Of a DNA stretch of 64,000 bases, positions 25,607 to 33,629 are shown piece after piece; within the stretch, counting starts at the first letter, position 1, and each line of letters starts with the position of its first letter. The position numbers and the translations under genes were made by a program. Below the pieces are notes generated by a model. The model made no database searches. It saw only the letters and a program-made list of their open reading frames with translations, and was not told where the DNA came from. Source of the stretch: Williamsia deligens. Its GTDB lineage: Bacteria; Actinomycetota; Actinomycetes; Mycobacteriales; Mycobacteriaceae. The stretch lies in assembly GCF_024171765.1 (NCBI RefSeq), contig NZ_JAMTCI010000001.1:2900796-2964795 (forward strand), given 5' to 3'.

Positions 25607-26283
25607 GGTATCGCGAAGTCCGTCACCGCACGGGTGATGCCGTCGGCGTCGAGACCCGCCGCCGCGAGGTGGTCCTCGGGTGTGCCGTAGCGCCGCGGCG
25701 CCTCGCGGTCGAACCCGAGGGCGAGCACCCGGTGTGGCCGGTCGAGGAGTGCGGCGTCGATCTCCTGCGTCGAGGTGCCCCGCAGGTAGGGCTCCACGAG
25801 GACGACGTCGGGCACAGGACCGACGAGGCGACGCAGGCCCTCGGCGTCGAACGGGCGGACCGTCGCCGTGTAGACCACCGTCGGGTCGAGGTCATGGGAG
25901 TCCGCGACACGATCGGCCGCCGCGAGCGTGGCGTCGAGGACAGGTCCGACGGCGACGATGACGAGCGACCCCGACCCGGGTCGGGCCACGTGCACCGTCG
26001 GGGTGCGTACGTCGAACGACCGCGAGTTCAGTTGTGCGGTGGCCCGGACGTAGTGGCGTCCGCGGAGACGGTGCGCGGTCCGCAGGAGCTGCTCGACCTC
26101 GTCGGCCGTGCCGGGGACGTGCACCGAGAACCCCGGGACGGCGGCCACGAGGGCGACGTCGGCGTCGGTCTGATGGGTGCGTCCCATCGACGCCATGTCG
26201 ACCGATCCACCCGTGGAGACGAGCACCCCGTCGACGAGTGCGAGCGCCGTCTCGGCGAACCGGGTGCGGGGATCGGTGTTCAC
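25573..26283 (-). CDS. Short transketolase C-terminal subunit (pyrimidine-binding plus C-terminal domain)
   Basis: The 236-residue protein is shorter than the usual ~310-residue split transketolase subunit. It starts just before RFAETALALVDG, which aligns with the IAEQNM segment that provides the catalytic Glu for thiamine diphosphate. SMGRTHQTDADVALVAAVPG corresponds to the GATHQ..ED..LMR..P loop. The C-terminal domain (DVVLVEPYLRGTST, then ALGFDREAPRRYGTPEDHLAAAGLD) is complete. About 60-70 N-terminal residues common in the family are missing. The GTG start overlaps the stop of the N-terminal subunit gene, so both make one complex. Confidence 0.75.
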   Translation of the reverse strand: MNTDPRTRFAETALALVDGVLVSTGGSVDMASMGRTHQTDADVALVAAVPGFSVHVPGTADEVEQLLRTAHRLRGRHYVRATAQLNSRSFDVRTPTVHVARPGSGSLVIVAVGPVLDATLAAADRVADSHDLDPTVVYTATVRPFDAEGLRRLVGPVPDVVLVEPYLRGTSTQEIDAALLDRPHRVLALGFDREAPRRYGTPEDHLAAAGLDADGITRAVTDFAIPQRSAAASRSA

Positions 26284-26972
26284 GCGGTCTTCCTCTCGAC
26301 ACGTGCGGAGACGAACGTCGGCCGCCCCGGGCGGGCGAGCAGCGCGTCCCGGATCGCGGAGTGGTCGTGGCCGTCGACCTCGCCGGCATCCCACCCCTCC
26401 AGCGCGAACCGTGCGACGAGCCGCCCGGGCCGGCCGTGGGTCGAGGACTGGTTGTCGATCGCCACGACGGTCAGGTTCTCGAGCCCGCGGGCCCCCGCGA
26501 ACGCGATCGCCTCGTCGTTGGAACCCTCGTCGAGTTCGGCGTCACCGACGAGGACGTGGACGTGGGCGCCGCTGCCCCGCGACCGCAGGGCCAGGCAGGT
26601 CCCGACGGCCATCGGCAGGCCGTGCCCGAGTGACCCCGACGCGATCTCGACACCGGGGACGAGTGACCGGTCCGGGTGCCCGCCGAGCGGGGAGTCGAAC
26701 GCCATCGCGGTGTCGAGCCAGTCGGCCGGGAAGAAGCCGTGCGCTGCGAGCACCGCGTAGAACGCCATGGGACCGTGGCCCTTCGACAGGAAGAACCGGT
26801 CGCGCCCGGGGTCGTCCACGCGGTCGGGGGAGACGTTCAGCACGTGGTGGTAGAGCACCCACAGGACGTCGAGGGTCGAACTCGACGAGGGCGCGTGCTT
26901 CTCGTCGCCGGTCATCCGGGTCACGAGGTCGGGGAGGTCGTCGTAGGCGAATGGCGGGGAGGTCGTCGTCAT
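26280..26972 (-). CDS. Transketolase N-terminal (thiamine diphosphate-binding) subunit
   Basis: A 230-residue protein with the pyrophosphate domain of transketolase: DRFFLSKGHGPMAFYAVL, GSLGHGLPMAVGTCLAL and the metal/diphosphate motif GDAELDEGSNDEAIAFAG ending in AIDNQSSTHGR. Here GDA replaces the common GDG. It is shorter than the usual ~270 residues. With the overlapping downstream gene it forms a compact two-subunit transketolase or related C2-transfer enzyme. Whether it serves central metabolism or a special pathway is unknown. ATG 26972 is used. Confidence 0.8.
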   Translation of the reverse strand: MTTTSPPFAYDDLPDLVTRMTGDEKHAPSSSSTLDVLWVLYHHVLNVSPDRVDDPGRDRFFLSKGHGPMAFYAVLAAHGFFPADWLDTAMAFDSPLGGHPDRSLVPGVEIASGSLGHGLPMAVGTCLALRSRGSGAHVHVLVGDAELDEGSNDEAIAFAGARGLENLTVVAIDNQSSTHGRPGRLVARFALEGWDAGEVDGHDHSAIRDALLARPGRPTFVSARVERKTA

Positions 26973-27041
26973 GCGACGAGCGTGCAACCTCGAGTTCACT
27001 CGAGGTCAAGGTCCGGCCATCGCCTCGCTGCCCGGACCGGG

Positions 27042-27902
27042 TCAGTCGTGGTGGGAGTGCCCGTTGATCTCGTGCGATCGACCGCTGTTGCGGGTGAGCC
27101 GCTTCGGCAGGCGGCCGGCGAGTTCGCCGAGCGGGGTGACGGCGTCGTTGAGGACGTCGACGGCGTCGCGCAACTCGTGCACGGTCTCCTGGATCGCCAC
27201 GATGCTGGGGGCGAGTTGCCCGATGACGTCGGTCAGTTCGGAGATGCGCTCGATGGGACCGCCCGGGGCGATGACCCGTTCGACGGCGCCGTTCTCCCCG
27301 ACGAGCTGGTCGAGGAGACCGCCGTCGGCGACGAGGCGGTCGATGATGCCGCCCTCCTCGGTCATCTTGTTGAGCAGCCCGTCCTGCGCGGTCAGCTTGT
27401 CGACGATGCCGCCCTCGCTGGTGAGACGCTCGAGGATGCCCTCGTTCTCGGTGAACTGATCGATCACACCGCCCTTGCGACTCAGGCGGTCGAGGGGTCC
27501 GTTCTCGGCGGTGAGGCGGATGAGGATGCCGTTCTCCTCGGCCATCTGGTCCAGCAGACCGCCGGTGGCGGTGAGCTTCTCCAGGGAACCGTCGCGGGCG
27601 GTGAGGCGGTCGACGACGCCGCCGTCGGCCAGGAGTCGGTCGAGCGGGCCGCCGGGGGCGAGGATGCGGCCGAAGGGGCGGTCGGGGCCGAGCAGCTCGG
27701 CCAGCTGGCCGATGAGCTGGAGCGGGGTGCGGGCGGAGAACGACGTGTCGTCCTCGACGCCGAGGACGGTGTTCAGCTCGTGGGCCACGTTCTCGACGGT
27801 GAGGCGCGCGATGGTGACCCCGGACTCGACCGCGGCGAGCGCGACGCCCGTCGCGGCGAATCCGAGCCGGAGGGGCAGCTCGACGGCGACCTTCACATCC
27901 AT
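27042..27902 (-). CDS. Protein built of about fourteen 10-residue tandem repeats
   Basis: The 286-residue protein has an N-terminal part of ~70 residues with a mildly hydrophobic helix (LRLGFAATGVALAAVE). Residues 84-223 then repeat every 10 residues with strict phase, consensus G-G-x-[LIV]-[DE]-[RKQ]-[LM]-[TV]-A-x, for example GGVVDRLTAR, NGPLDRLSRK, GGIIDRLVAD. A helical tail with LRDAVDVLNDAV follows, ending in a basic and His-rich SGRSHEINGHSHHD. No known domain is recognised. The regular amphipathic pattern suggests a surface- or membrane-lipid-associated repeat, in the manner of apolipoprotein-like helices, but this is speculation. Confidence 0.7.
   Translation of the reverse strand: MDVKVAVELPLRLGFAATGVALAAVESGVTIARLTVENVAHELNTVLGVEDDTSFSARTPLQLIGQLAELLGPDRPFGRILAPGGPLDRLLADGGVVDRLTARDGSLEKLTATGGLLDQMAEENGILIRLTAENGPLDRLSRKGGVIDQFTENEGILERLTSEGGIVDKLTAQDGLLNKMTEEGGIIDRLVADGGLLDQLVGENGAVERVIAPGGPIERISELTDVIGQLAPSIVAIQETVHELRDAVDVLNDAVTPLGELAGRLPKRLTRNSGRSHEINGHSHHD
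27234..27653 (-). repeat. 30-bp coding tandem repeats (10-residue units)
   Basis: This stretch encodes residues 84-223 of the repeat protein, about fourteen 30-bp units without insertions or deletions. At protein level the Gly at unit position 2 is invariant or nearly so; hydrophobic residues fall at positions 4 and 7. Nucleotide copies are diverged, so the array is old rather than a recent amplification. Confidence 0.8.
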
Positions 27903-27957
27903 GGATGACAGCGTAGGCCATCGATGTGTGACGTAGACCGCACCTCAGCGCTGCCGG

Positions 27958-28533
27958 TCATTCCGCGGCGGCCTGCTTCGCCTCCGCCTTCTTCTGCTTC
28001 TTGAAGGCGCGCACCTTGCCCAGCGATTCCTCGTCGACGACGTCGGCCACCGACCGGAAGCCCTTCTTCCCGTAGTCGCCGACGGCGGTCGTCCAGCCCC
28101 GGGGCTTCACGTCGAGCTGCTTGGCGAGCAGTGCGGTGAAGATCTTCGCCTTCTGCTCGCCGAACCCGGGGAGTGCCTGCACGCGGGCGACGAGGTCCTT
28201 GCCGGACGTCGCCTCGGTCCAGATGCGGGTGGTGTCCCCGTCGTAGTCGGCGACGACGGCCGACGCGAGTGCCTGCAGACGGCCGGCCATCGACCGGCCG
28301 TAGCGGTGGATCGCCGGCGGGGTCGCGCACAGCTCGGCGAACTGGTCGGGGTCGGCGGTCGCGATGGTGGCGGGGTCGAGGGTGCCGAAGCGTTCGAGCA
28401 CCTTCGCCGGGCCCGCGAAGGCGCGTTCCATCGGGAACTGCTGGTCGAGAAGCATGCCCGCCAGCAGTGCGAACGGGTCGGACGAGAGCAGCTCGTCGGC
28501 CACGGGGTCCTGGGCGATCCGCAACGTCACCAT
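27958..28533 (-). CDS. HhH-GPD base excision repair family protein
   Basis: The 191-residue protein shows LLAGMLLDQQFPMERAFAGP (helical start of the HhH-GPD fold) and the helix-hairpin-helix VQALPGFGEQKAKIFTALLAKQ. Then comes GWTTAVGDYGKKGFRSVADV, where the catalytic Asp would sit. The C-terminus is lysine/alanine-rich (RAFKKQKKAEAKQAAAE), likely for DNA contact. It lacks the iron-sulfur loop of endonuclease III/MutY. It is the short actinobacterial class of unknown lesion specificity. Start ATG 28533; divergent from the transporter. Confidence 0.88.
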   Translation of the reverse strand: MVTLRIAQDPVADELLSSDPFALLAGMLLDQQFPMERAFAGPAKVLERFGTLDPATIATADPDQFAELCATPPAIHRYGRSMAGRLQALASAVVADYDGDTTRIWTEATSGKDLVARVQALPGFGEQKAKIFTALLAKQLDVKPRGWTTAVGDYGKKGFRSVADVVDEESLGKVRAFKKQKKAEAKQAAAE

Positions 28534-28639
28534 GGCGTGATCGTAATCGTCGCCGGGGCGCGACCCGGCGGGAGTAGCGTCGCGTCGGGCGAGACGCGTC
28601 GTCGGGCGACGGCGGCGGACGAGTGACAAGGCGGCGATT

Positions 28640-30079
28640 GTGAGCACCACCGGATCCACGGGCACCGACCAGCACGTCGGGAAGGTCATCGGCGTCACCG
28701 TCGCCGCGGCGATCGGCGGCTTCCTGTTCGGGTTCGACAGCTCCGTGGTGAACGGTGCCGTCGACTCGATCCAGGGCCACTTCGGGCTCGGTGAGTTCAT
28801 GAAGGGGTTCGCCGTCGCCGTGGCCCTGCTCGGCTGTGCGCTCGGCGCCTGGTTCGCCGGACGCCTTGCGGACGTGTGGGGCCGCAAGCGCGTCATGCTC
28901 CTCGGTTCGTTCCTGTTCACCATCTCCTCGATCGGCACCGGGTTCGCCTGGAGCATCCCCGATCTCATCGTCTGGCGCGTGATCGGTGGTCTGGGCATCG
29001 GTATCGCGTCGGTGATCGCGCCGGCCTACATCGCCGAGATCGCACCTGCACGGTTCCGCGGTGCGCTCGGCTCCATGCAGCAGCTCGCGATCACCATCGG
29101 CATCTTCATCGCGTTGCTCTCCGACGCGTTGCTCGCCGACAGCGCCGGCAGTGCGTCGAGTGATCTCTGGTTCGGCATCGAGGCGTGGCGCTGGATGTTC
29201 TTCGTCGGTGTCATCCCGGCACTCGTCTACGGCGTTCTCGCACTGTTGATCCCGGAGTCCCCCCGCTACCTCGTCGGCAACCACCTCGACGAGGAGGCCG
29301 CCCGCATCCTGCGCGACGTGACCGGCGAGCCCGATCCGCTCAACCGCGTCAAGGAGATCCGGCTGACCCTGCGCCGCGAGTCGAAGGCGTCGCTCGGTGA
29401 CATCCGGGGCAACTCCTTCGGCCTGCACCCGCTGGTGTGGGTGGGCATCTGGATCGCGATCCTGCAGCAGTTCGTCGGCATCAACGCGATCTTCTACTAC
29501 TCGACGACGCTGTGGCAGTCGGTCGGTTTCAGCGAGAGCGAGTCGTTCAGGACGTCGGTGATCACCGGTGTCATCAACGTGGTGATGACGTTCGGCGCCA
29601 TCCTGTTCGTCGACCGCATCGGCCGCCGACTGCTGCTCAAGATCGGCTCGGTCGGGATGTTCATCGGTCTCGTCCTCGCCGCCATCGCGTTCACCCAGCA
29701 GCAGGGCAGCGGTGACGACGTCACCCTCCCCGGCAGCTGGGGCGTCGTGGCGCTCATCGGCGCCAACCTGTTCGTGGTCGCGTTCGCCGCGACGTGGGGT
29801 CCGGTGATGTGGGTGATGCTCGGCGAGATGTTCCCGAACCGGATCCGCGGTGTCGCGCTCGGCGTCTGCACCGCGATGAACTGGGTCGCGAACTTCACCA
29901 TCTCGCTGCTGTTCCCGCAGGTGAGCCAGAGTCTCGGCCTGGCCTACGTCTACGGGTTCTTCGCGCTCTGTGCGTTCATCTCGTACTTCTACGTGCAGTA
30001 CAAGGTCCCCGAGACCACCGGCATCGAGCTGGAGGACATGGGCGGGGAATCGCGGGAGCCGGAGAAGACCCCCGTCTGA
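28640..30079 (+). CDS. Sugar porter family MFS transporter (proton-linked)
   Basis: A 479-residue protein with twelve predicted helices and all sugar-porter signatures: FGFDSSVVNGAV in helix 1, GRLADVWGRKRVML between helices 2 and 3, PESPRYLVGNHLDEEA in the central loop, QQFVGINAIFYYS in helix 7, FVDRIGRRLLL, and VPETTGIELED at the C-terminus. It probably imports a hexose or pentose by H+ symport, like XylE, GalP or GlcP. GTG 28640 is the first in-frame start near the coding region. It is monocistronic and followed by a hairpin. Confidence 0.92.
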   Translation: MSTTGSTGTDQHVGKVIGVTVAAAIGGFLFGFDSSVVNGAVDSIQGHFGLGEFMKGFAVAVALLGCALGAWFAGRLADVWGRKRVMLLGSFLFTISSIGTGFAWSIPDLIVWRVIGGLGIGIASVIAPAYIAEIAPARFRGALGSMQQLAITIGIFIALLSDALLADSAGSASSDLWFGIEAWRWMFFVGVIPALVYGVLALLIPESPRYLVGNHLDEEAARILRDVTGEPDPLNRVKEIRLTLRRESKASLGDIRGNSFGLHPLVWVGIWIAILQQFVGINAIFYYSTTLWQSVGFSESESFRTSVITGVINVVMTFGAILFVDRIGRRLLLKIGSVGMFIGLVLAAIAFTQQQGSGDDVTLPGSWGVVALIGANLFVVAFAATWGPVMWVMLGEMFPNRIRGVALGVCTAMNWVANFTISLLFPQVSQSLGLAYVYGFFALCAFISYFYVQYKVPETTGIELEDMGGESREPEKTPV

Positions 30080-30155
30080 CGCGAGCTTTCATCCGTCGCG
30101 AGCCCGCGTCGATTTCGCTCCACCGCGCCGTGCCTGGCGCGGGCTGAGCAGTTCG

Positions 30156-30189
30156 GCGCGGGTTCGCGCGATCTCCGGTGAACCCGCGC
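30156..30189. terminator. Inverted repeat downstream of the sugar transporter gene
   Basis: GCGCGGGTTC (30156-30165) and GAACCCGCGC (30180-30189) form a perfect 10-bp stem with a 14-nt loop, 77 bp after the transporter stop. It sits in a 297-bp gap (30080-30376) full of short GCGCGGG/CCCGCGC words. That gap contains no convincing gene. Confidence 0.6.
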
Positions 30190-30376
30190 GCTGGTCGCAC
30201 CGCGCGTGATGCTCCGTGCGGGACGGCGAGCTCGCCGCGGGTCGCCTCACCTTCCGCGTCACGGCGCGAAGTCCAGCGGCGCCGCGACCGTACGGATTGC
30301 AGACTGTCGGGATGCCCATCACGGTCACCGCCCCCAATTCATCGTCGTTCAACCCGTTTCCCTTCGCCGCGCGCCT

Positions 30377-31456
30377 GTGACCCCGACGCGGGTGATCCTC
30401 GCGGCGACGGTGGTTGCCGCCGTCGCCGTGGGGGTGGCCGTGGTCCCGCGACGATCGACCACGCCGCGCGCCGGGGGACTCATCCGCCACCCCGGTCTGT
30501 GGTCGACCGCGGTGGTCGTGGTGATGGCCGTCAACCAGGTGTTCGTGACGGCGTACGTGCACCAGGCGTGGGGCGACGACACCACCCGGATCACGCAGTA
30601 CCTGCCGCCCGGGTGGTTCGACATGGCGGACCTCGGTCCGCTGTCCGATGCCCTCCCGGCATGGCCGTGGACCGTGCTCCACGTCCAGGCGGCACTGGAG
30701 TTGCCGTTCGTGATGCTCGCCTACCTGCTGGTGGCGCGGTGGTTCGGCCCGGCGGTGTTCGCGCGGGTGATGGCCGCGCGGTGGTGGATCGCCGCCTCCT
30801 GGACGGTGACGTTCTGTCTGATCGAGGAGGAGCTGAGCAACCCGTACACGACCGTCGACATCGTTATCCGTCTCGTCGCCGGGCTCGCGACCCCGCTCGC
30901 GGTGTCGAGACTGGTCGCAGGAGAGAAGGAACGGTCGACGGGGCTGGTGACGATCGCGGTGTCGGCCGGGGCTCTGGGCGTCCTGGTGCTCGCCGTGTAC
31001 GACGTCCTGACGCTCTACGACCTCGGCCACGCCCCACAGTGGGTCGTGCCGGTCGCCGTCGCGGGAGTCGTTCTCGCGGCGGCACGGTGGCATGCCGGCC
31101 GTGTCGACGGGGAGATGGGCCCCGTGACCGGATCCGCCGCACGATCCCTGGGATGGTTCGTCGTGCTGTTCGCGGTGCCGGCACTGCCGGTGCGATACGG
31201 CCTGAACTTCGGCCTCGCGGGGTTGTCGATCGTCGCCGGGGTCACGACGATCGTCGCGGCCGTGTGGCGCGGGTGGGACCGCCGACGCGGGCGGGCGCTC
31301 GGCGTCGTCCTGATGACCGGGGTCGCGGGCGCGGCCGTCGGTGCGGTGGCGACGTCAACTCTTGCCGAGGCCCGCCTGCTCGGCGCCGCAGCGGGTTTCG
31401 TCGTCGTGTCGGCGGCGACCTGTGCTGCGTGCGACCGGCGCGTCAGGCGTTCGTGA
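30377..31456 (+). CDS. Polytopic membrane protein of unknown function
   Basis: The 359-residue protein has about nine hydrophobic helices, beginning right after GTG 30377 (VILAATVVAAVAVGVAVV). A charged segment SNPYTTVDIVIRLVAGLATPL and a loop with NQVFVTAYVHQAWGDDTTRITQYLPPGW are its most distinctive parts. I do not recognise the family. It overlaps the convergent secreted-protein gene by 14 bp. Confidence 0.6.
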   Translation: MTPTRVILAATVVAAVAVGVAVVPRRSTTPRAGGLIRHPGLWSTAVVVVMAVNQVFVTAYVHQAWGDDTTRITQYLPPGWFDMADLGPLSDALPAWPWTVLHVQAALELPFVMLAYLLVARWFGPAVFARVMAARWWIAASWTVTFCLIEEELSNPYTTVDIVIRLVAGLATPLAVSRLVAGEKERSTGLVTIAVSAGALGVLVLAVYDVLTLYDLGHAPQWVVPVAVAGVVLAAARWHAGRVDGEMGPVTGSAARSLGWFVVLFAVPALPVRYGLNFGLAGLSIVAGVTTIVAAVWRGWDRRRGRALGVVLMTGVAGAAVGAVATSTLAEARLLGAAAGFVVVSAATCAACDRRVRRS

Positions 31457-32201
31457 CGCCGACCATCGGGAGGAAGAAGCAACTGCGGCCGCCGTTGTTC
31501 ACGGTGCCGAACACCGCGGACAGGACGGTGCCCTTGCCGGTGTCGACAGGGGCGAGGCGGCTTCCCGCCGGGGCAATGGTGTTCACGATGCCCGAGAGTG
31601 TGTTCGCAGCCATGGTCTTCAGCGGGGATGCCGGGACGTTCTTCAGCCATGCGTCGACGAGGGTCTGACCGGCCTTGCCCATCTGGGCGATGCCGAACTT
31701 GCCTGTTGCCGTGTTGAACCAGGCGACCTGCATCCCGGTCGCGGTCGGGTCGCTGGTGACGCCGGCGGGGACGAAGCCGTAGAGCGTCTGACCGTCCTTC
31801 ACCACGTTCGGGTCGATGTTCACGAGGGGGATGTTCGGCAACGACAGGCCCGGCGCAGCCCATGGGCCCGCGATCGCACCGCCGGCGGCGGGCAGCAGGC
31901 CGAACGGGTTCGACGGTGTCGGCGTCGTGCAGTTGAACGCCACCGACGGGTTGAGGAACGGCTGGATCCCGAGCGCCCGCAACGTCTTGTTGGCCTGGTC
32001 GAGCAGGGTGACGACGTCGGCCCCGGACGTCGCGGTCAGTGTCGGCGACGCGAGCGCGGCGGCGGCTGCGCCCTCCGGTGACGCGACGGGGTCCGCCGAG
32101 GCGGGACCGGCGACCGCGACACCACCGGCGAGCAGCGATGCGGCGACGGCGCCGGCCGCGACCGCGCGCCGCAGGGAAAGGGTGAGGGCGGAAGAAGACA
32201 T
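31443..32201 (-). CDS. Secreted protein, paralogue 1 of an adjacent pair
   Basis: A 252-residue protein with a Sec signal peptide (LRRAVAAGAVAASLLAGGVAVAGPASA, cleavage before DPVAS). It shares with the next gene a conserved plan: FLNPSVAFNC, a later YGFVPAG and VAWFNTATGKFG, and the C-terminal TGKGTVLSAVFGTV with SCFFLPMVGV. Two cysteines likely form a disulfide. The family appears limited to mycolate-containing actinobacteria, but no function is known to me. It lies 66 bp downstream of its paralogue. Confidence 0.7.
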   Translation of the reverse strand: MSSSALTLSLRRAVAAGAVAASLLAGGVAVAGPASADPVASPEGAAAAALASPTLTATSGADVVTLLDQANKTLRALGIQPFLNPSVAFNCTTPTPSNPFGLLPAAGGAIAGPWAAPGLSLPNIPLVNIDPNVVKDGQTLYGFVPAGVTSDPTATGMQVAWFNTATGKFGIAQMGKAGQTLVDAWLKNVPASPLKTMAANTLSGIVNTIAPAGSRLAPVDTGKGTVLSAVFGTVNNGGRSCFFLPMVGVTNA

Positions 32202-32267
32202 GGCGGTACTCCGAATCGGTCGCGATGAATGGTGCTGGGGTCGTGACCGACTCGGGTGCCGGTCAGG

Positions 32268-33107
32268 TCAGATGTAGGCGAGTCCCACCGTGGGGACGAT
32301 CTGGCAGGCCACCGTCTTGCCCTTGGTGCGGGTGGTGACCGTGCCGTAGATGGCGGAGAGCACGCGGCCCTTGCCGGTCTGGGCGATCGCGGTGAACGTG
32401 CCGGGTCCGGCGCCGGTGTTGATCTTCTCGTTGCGCGTCAGGGTGATCTGACCTGTCCGACCGTTGTCGATGTTGATCCAGATCGCGGTCAGCGGGGCCC
32501 GGGTGTTGTTGAGCGCGGGTCCGGTGCCGAGGCTGGTGTAGACGTAGCCGGCCTGCCCGGACCTCGGACCGGGGGCGGGGGCCTCCTGCGGTCCGGCCGT
32601 CACGAGGGCGGTGCCCACCGAGTTGCCGCCGGGGATGCAGCCGACGCCGATGGTGGGGTAGAGGAACTGCTGGATCCGCGGTGCGTTCGGGCCGGTCGGG
32701 ATCACCGGGTCGTTCGCCGCAGCGGCGACCTTGGCGACCTGCTTCGGCTGCGCGGAGCCGTCGAGGAAGCCGGTGACCTGACGCCAGATGGTCGACACCT
32801 GGGGCGGCATGCCCGGGGAGTCGGCGATGGCCGTGGCCTGCGAGATGAGGTCACCGTTGATCTTGCCGTCCGGTCCGGGCGTGGCCGCGGACCCGACGAT
32901 GGCGGGCAGGAACGCCCCGAGCGAGTTCAGGGTGGCCTTGTCGATCTTCGGCGCCGACGGCGCGGAGAGCGGCAGCGAACCGACCAGCGTCGACGTGCTC
33001 GACGGCGCGGGCGCAGACGGCGCGGGCGCGGCGAAGGCGACAGCGGGCACCGTCATGGCGGTCAGGACTCCCAGTGCGGTCGTCCCCAACATCCGGCGGG
33101 TTCCCAT
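32268..33107 (-). CDS. Secreted protein, paralogue 2 of an adjacent pair
   Basis: A 279-residue exported protein (signal MGTRRMLGTTALGVLTAMTVPAVAFA, cleavage before APAPS, then an Ala/Pro/Ser linker). Core motifs mirror its neighbour: FLYPTIGVGC, GYVYTSLG, IWINIDNGRTGQ, TGKGRVLSAIYGTV and ACQIVPTVGL. The two probably arose by tandem duplication and now differ strongly. The N-terminal half contains an extra helical region (LNSLGAFLPAIVG, ATAIADSPGMPPQ). Cell-envelope localisation is likely; function unknown. Confidence 0.7.
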   Translation of the reverse strand: MGTRRMLGTTALGVLTAMTVPAVAFAAPAPSAPAPSSTSTLVGSLPLSAPSAPKIDKATLNSLGAFLPAIVGSAATPGPDGKINGDLISQATAIADSPGMPPQVSTIWRQVTGFLDGSAQPKQVAKVAAAANDPVIPTGPNAPRIQQFLYPTIGVGCIPGGNSVGTALVTAGPQEAPAPGPRSGQAGYVYTSLGTGPALNNTRAPLTAIWINIDNGRTGQITLTRNEKINTGAGPGTFTAIAQTGKGRVLSAIYGTVTTRTKGKTVACQIVPTVGLAYI

Positions 33108-33271
33108 GGTCAGCGCTCACATCCCATCATCGTCATCTCGAGGCCGTCGGACGGACACCCGTGGCCAAGCGGTCAGTCTAGGTCGTGGCGGCGTGTCGCT
33201 CGCCGCCCAGGGGACCATAGCGTGATACGCGTGTGGTTCCTGTGACTGGTGATGCGATTGTTACGGGGCTG

Positions 33272-33592
33272 TCATGCCCCGGTTGCCTGCCCGTCAGCTG
33301 CGATCTCGCTGTCGATCACCTGCGCCAGCGCGGTGTCCTTCACGGTCAGACCGCCCGCCGAGTGCGTGGACAGGGTGAACGTGAGGGTGCGCCACCGGAT
33401 GTCGATGTCCGGGTGGTGGTCGCTGTCCTCGGCTGTTTGCGCCACCCTCCCGACGATCTCGATCCCGGCGAGGAACGACGACGCGTCGTACGACCGGCTC
33501 ATCCGGGTGTCGTCGACCGACCAGTCCGGGAAGCGGGTGCGCGCCTGCTCCCGCTCGTCGTCGGTCAGCAGTGTGTCGTCGCGTGCGGCCAT
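33272..33592 (-). CDS. 4a-hydroxytetrahydrobiopterin dehydratase (pterin-4a-carbinolamine dehydratase)
   Basis: The 106-residue protein has the PCD signature DHHPDIDIRWRTLTFTLSTH with the catalytic histidines, after WSVDDTRMSRSYDASSFLAG. It dehydrates 4a-hydroxy-tetrahydropterin produced by aromatic amino acid hydroxylases. In bacteria lacking those it often has other roles in pterin or molybdopterin metabolism. No such hydroxylase is in the window. ATG 33592 is only 37 bp from the divergent ABC transporter start, so both genes probably have very short leaders. Confidence 0.9.
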   Translation of the reverse strand: MAARDDTLLTDDEREQARTRFPDWSVDDTRMSRSYDASSFLAGIEIVGRVAQTAEDSDHHPDIDIRWRTLTFTLSTHSAGGLTVKDTALAQVIDSEIAADGQATGA

Positions 33593-33629
33593 GACCCCAT
33601 GCTGGCAGCCCTCTGGTTGGATCGAAAGC

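Noticed and set aside
33593-33629. TPP riboswitch expected before a thiamine-type transporter
   Set aside because: The gap to the divergent PCD gene is only 37 bp, too short for the riboswitch, and no thi-box sequence is present.
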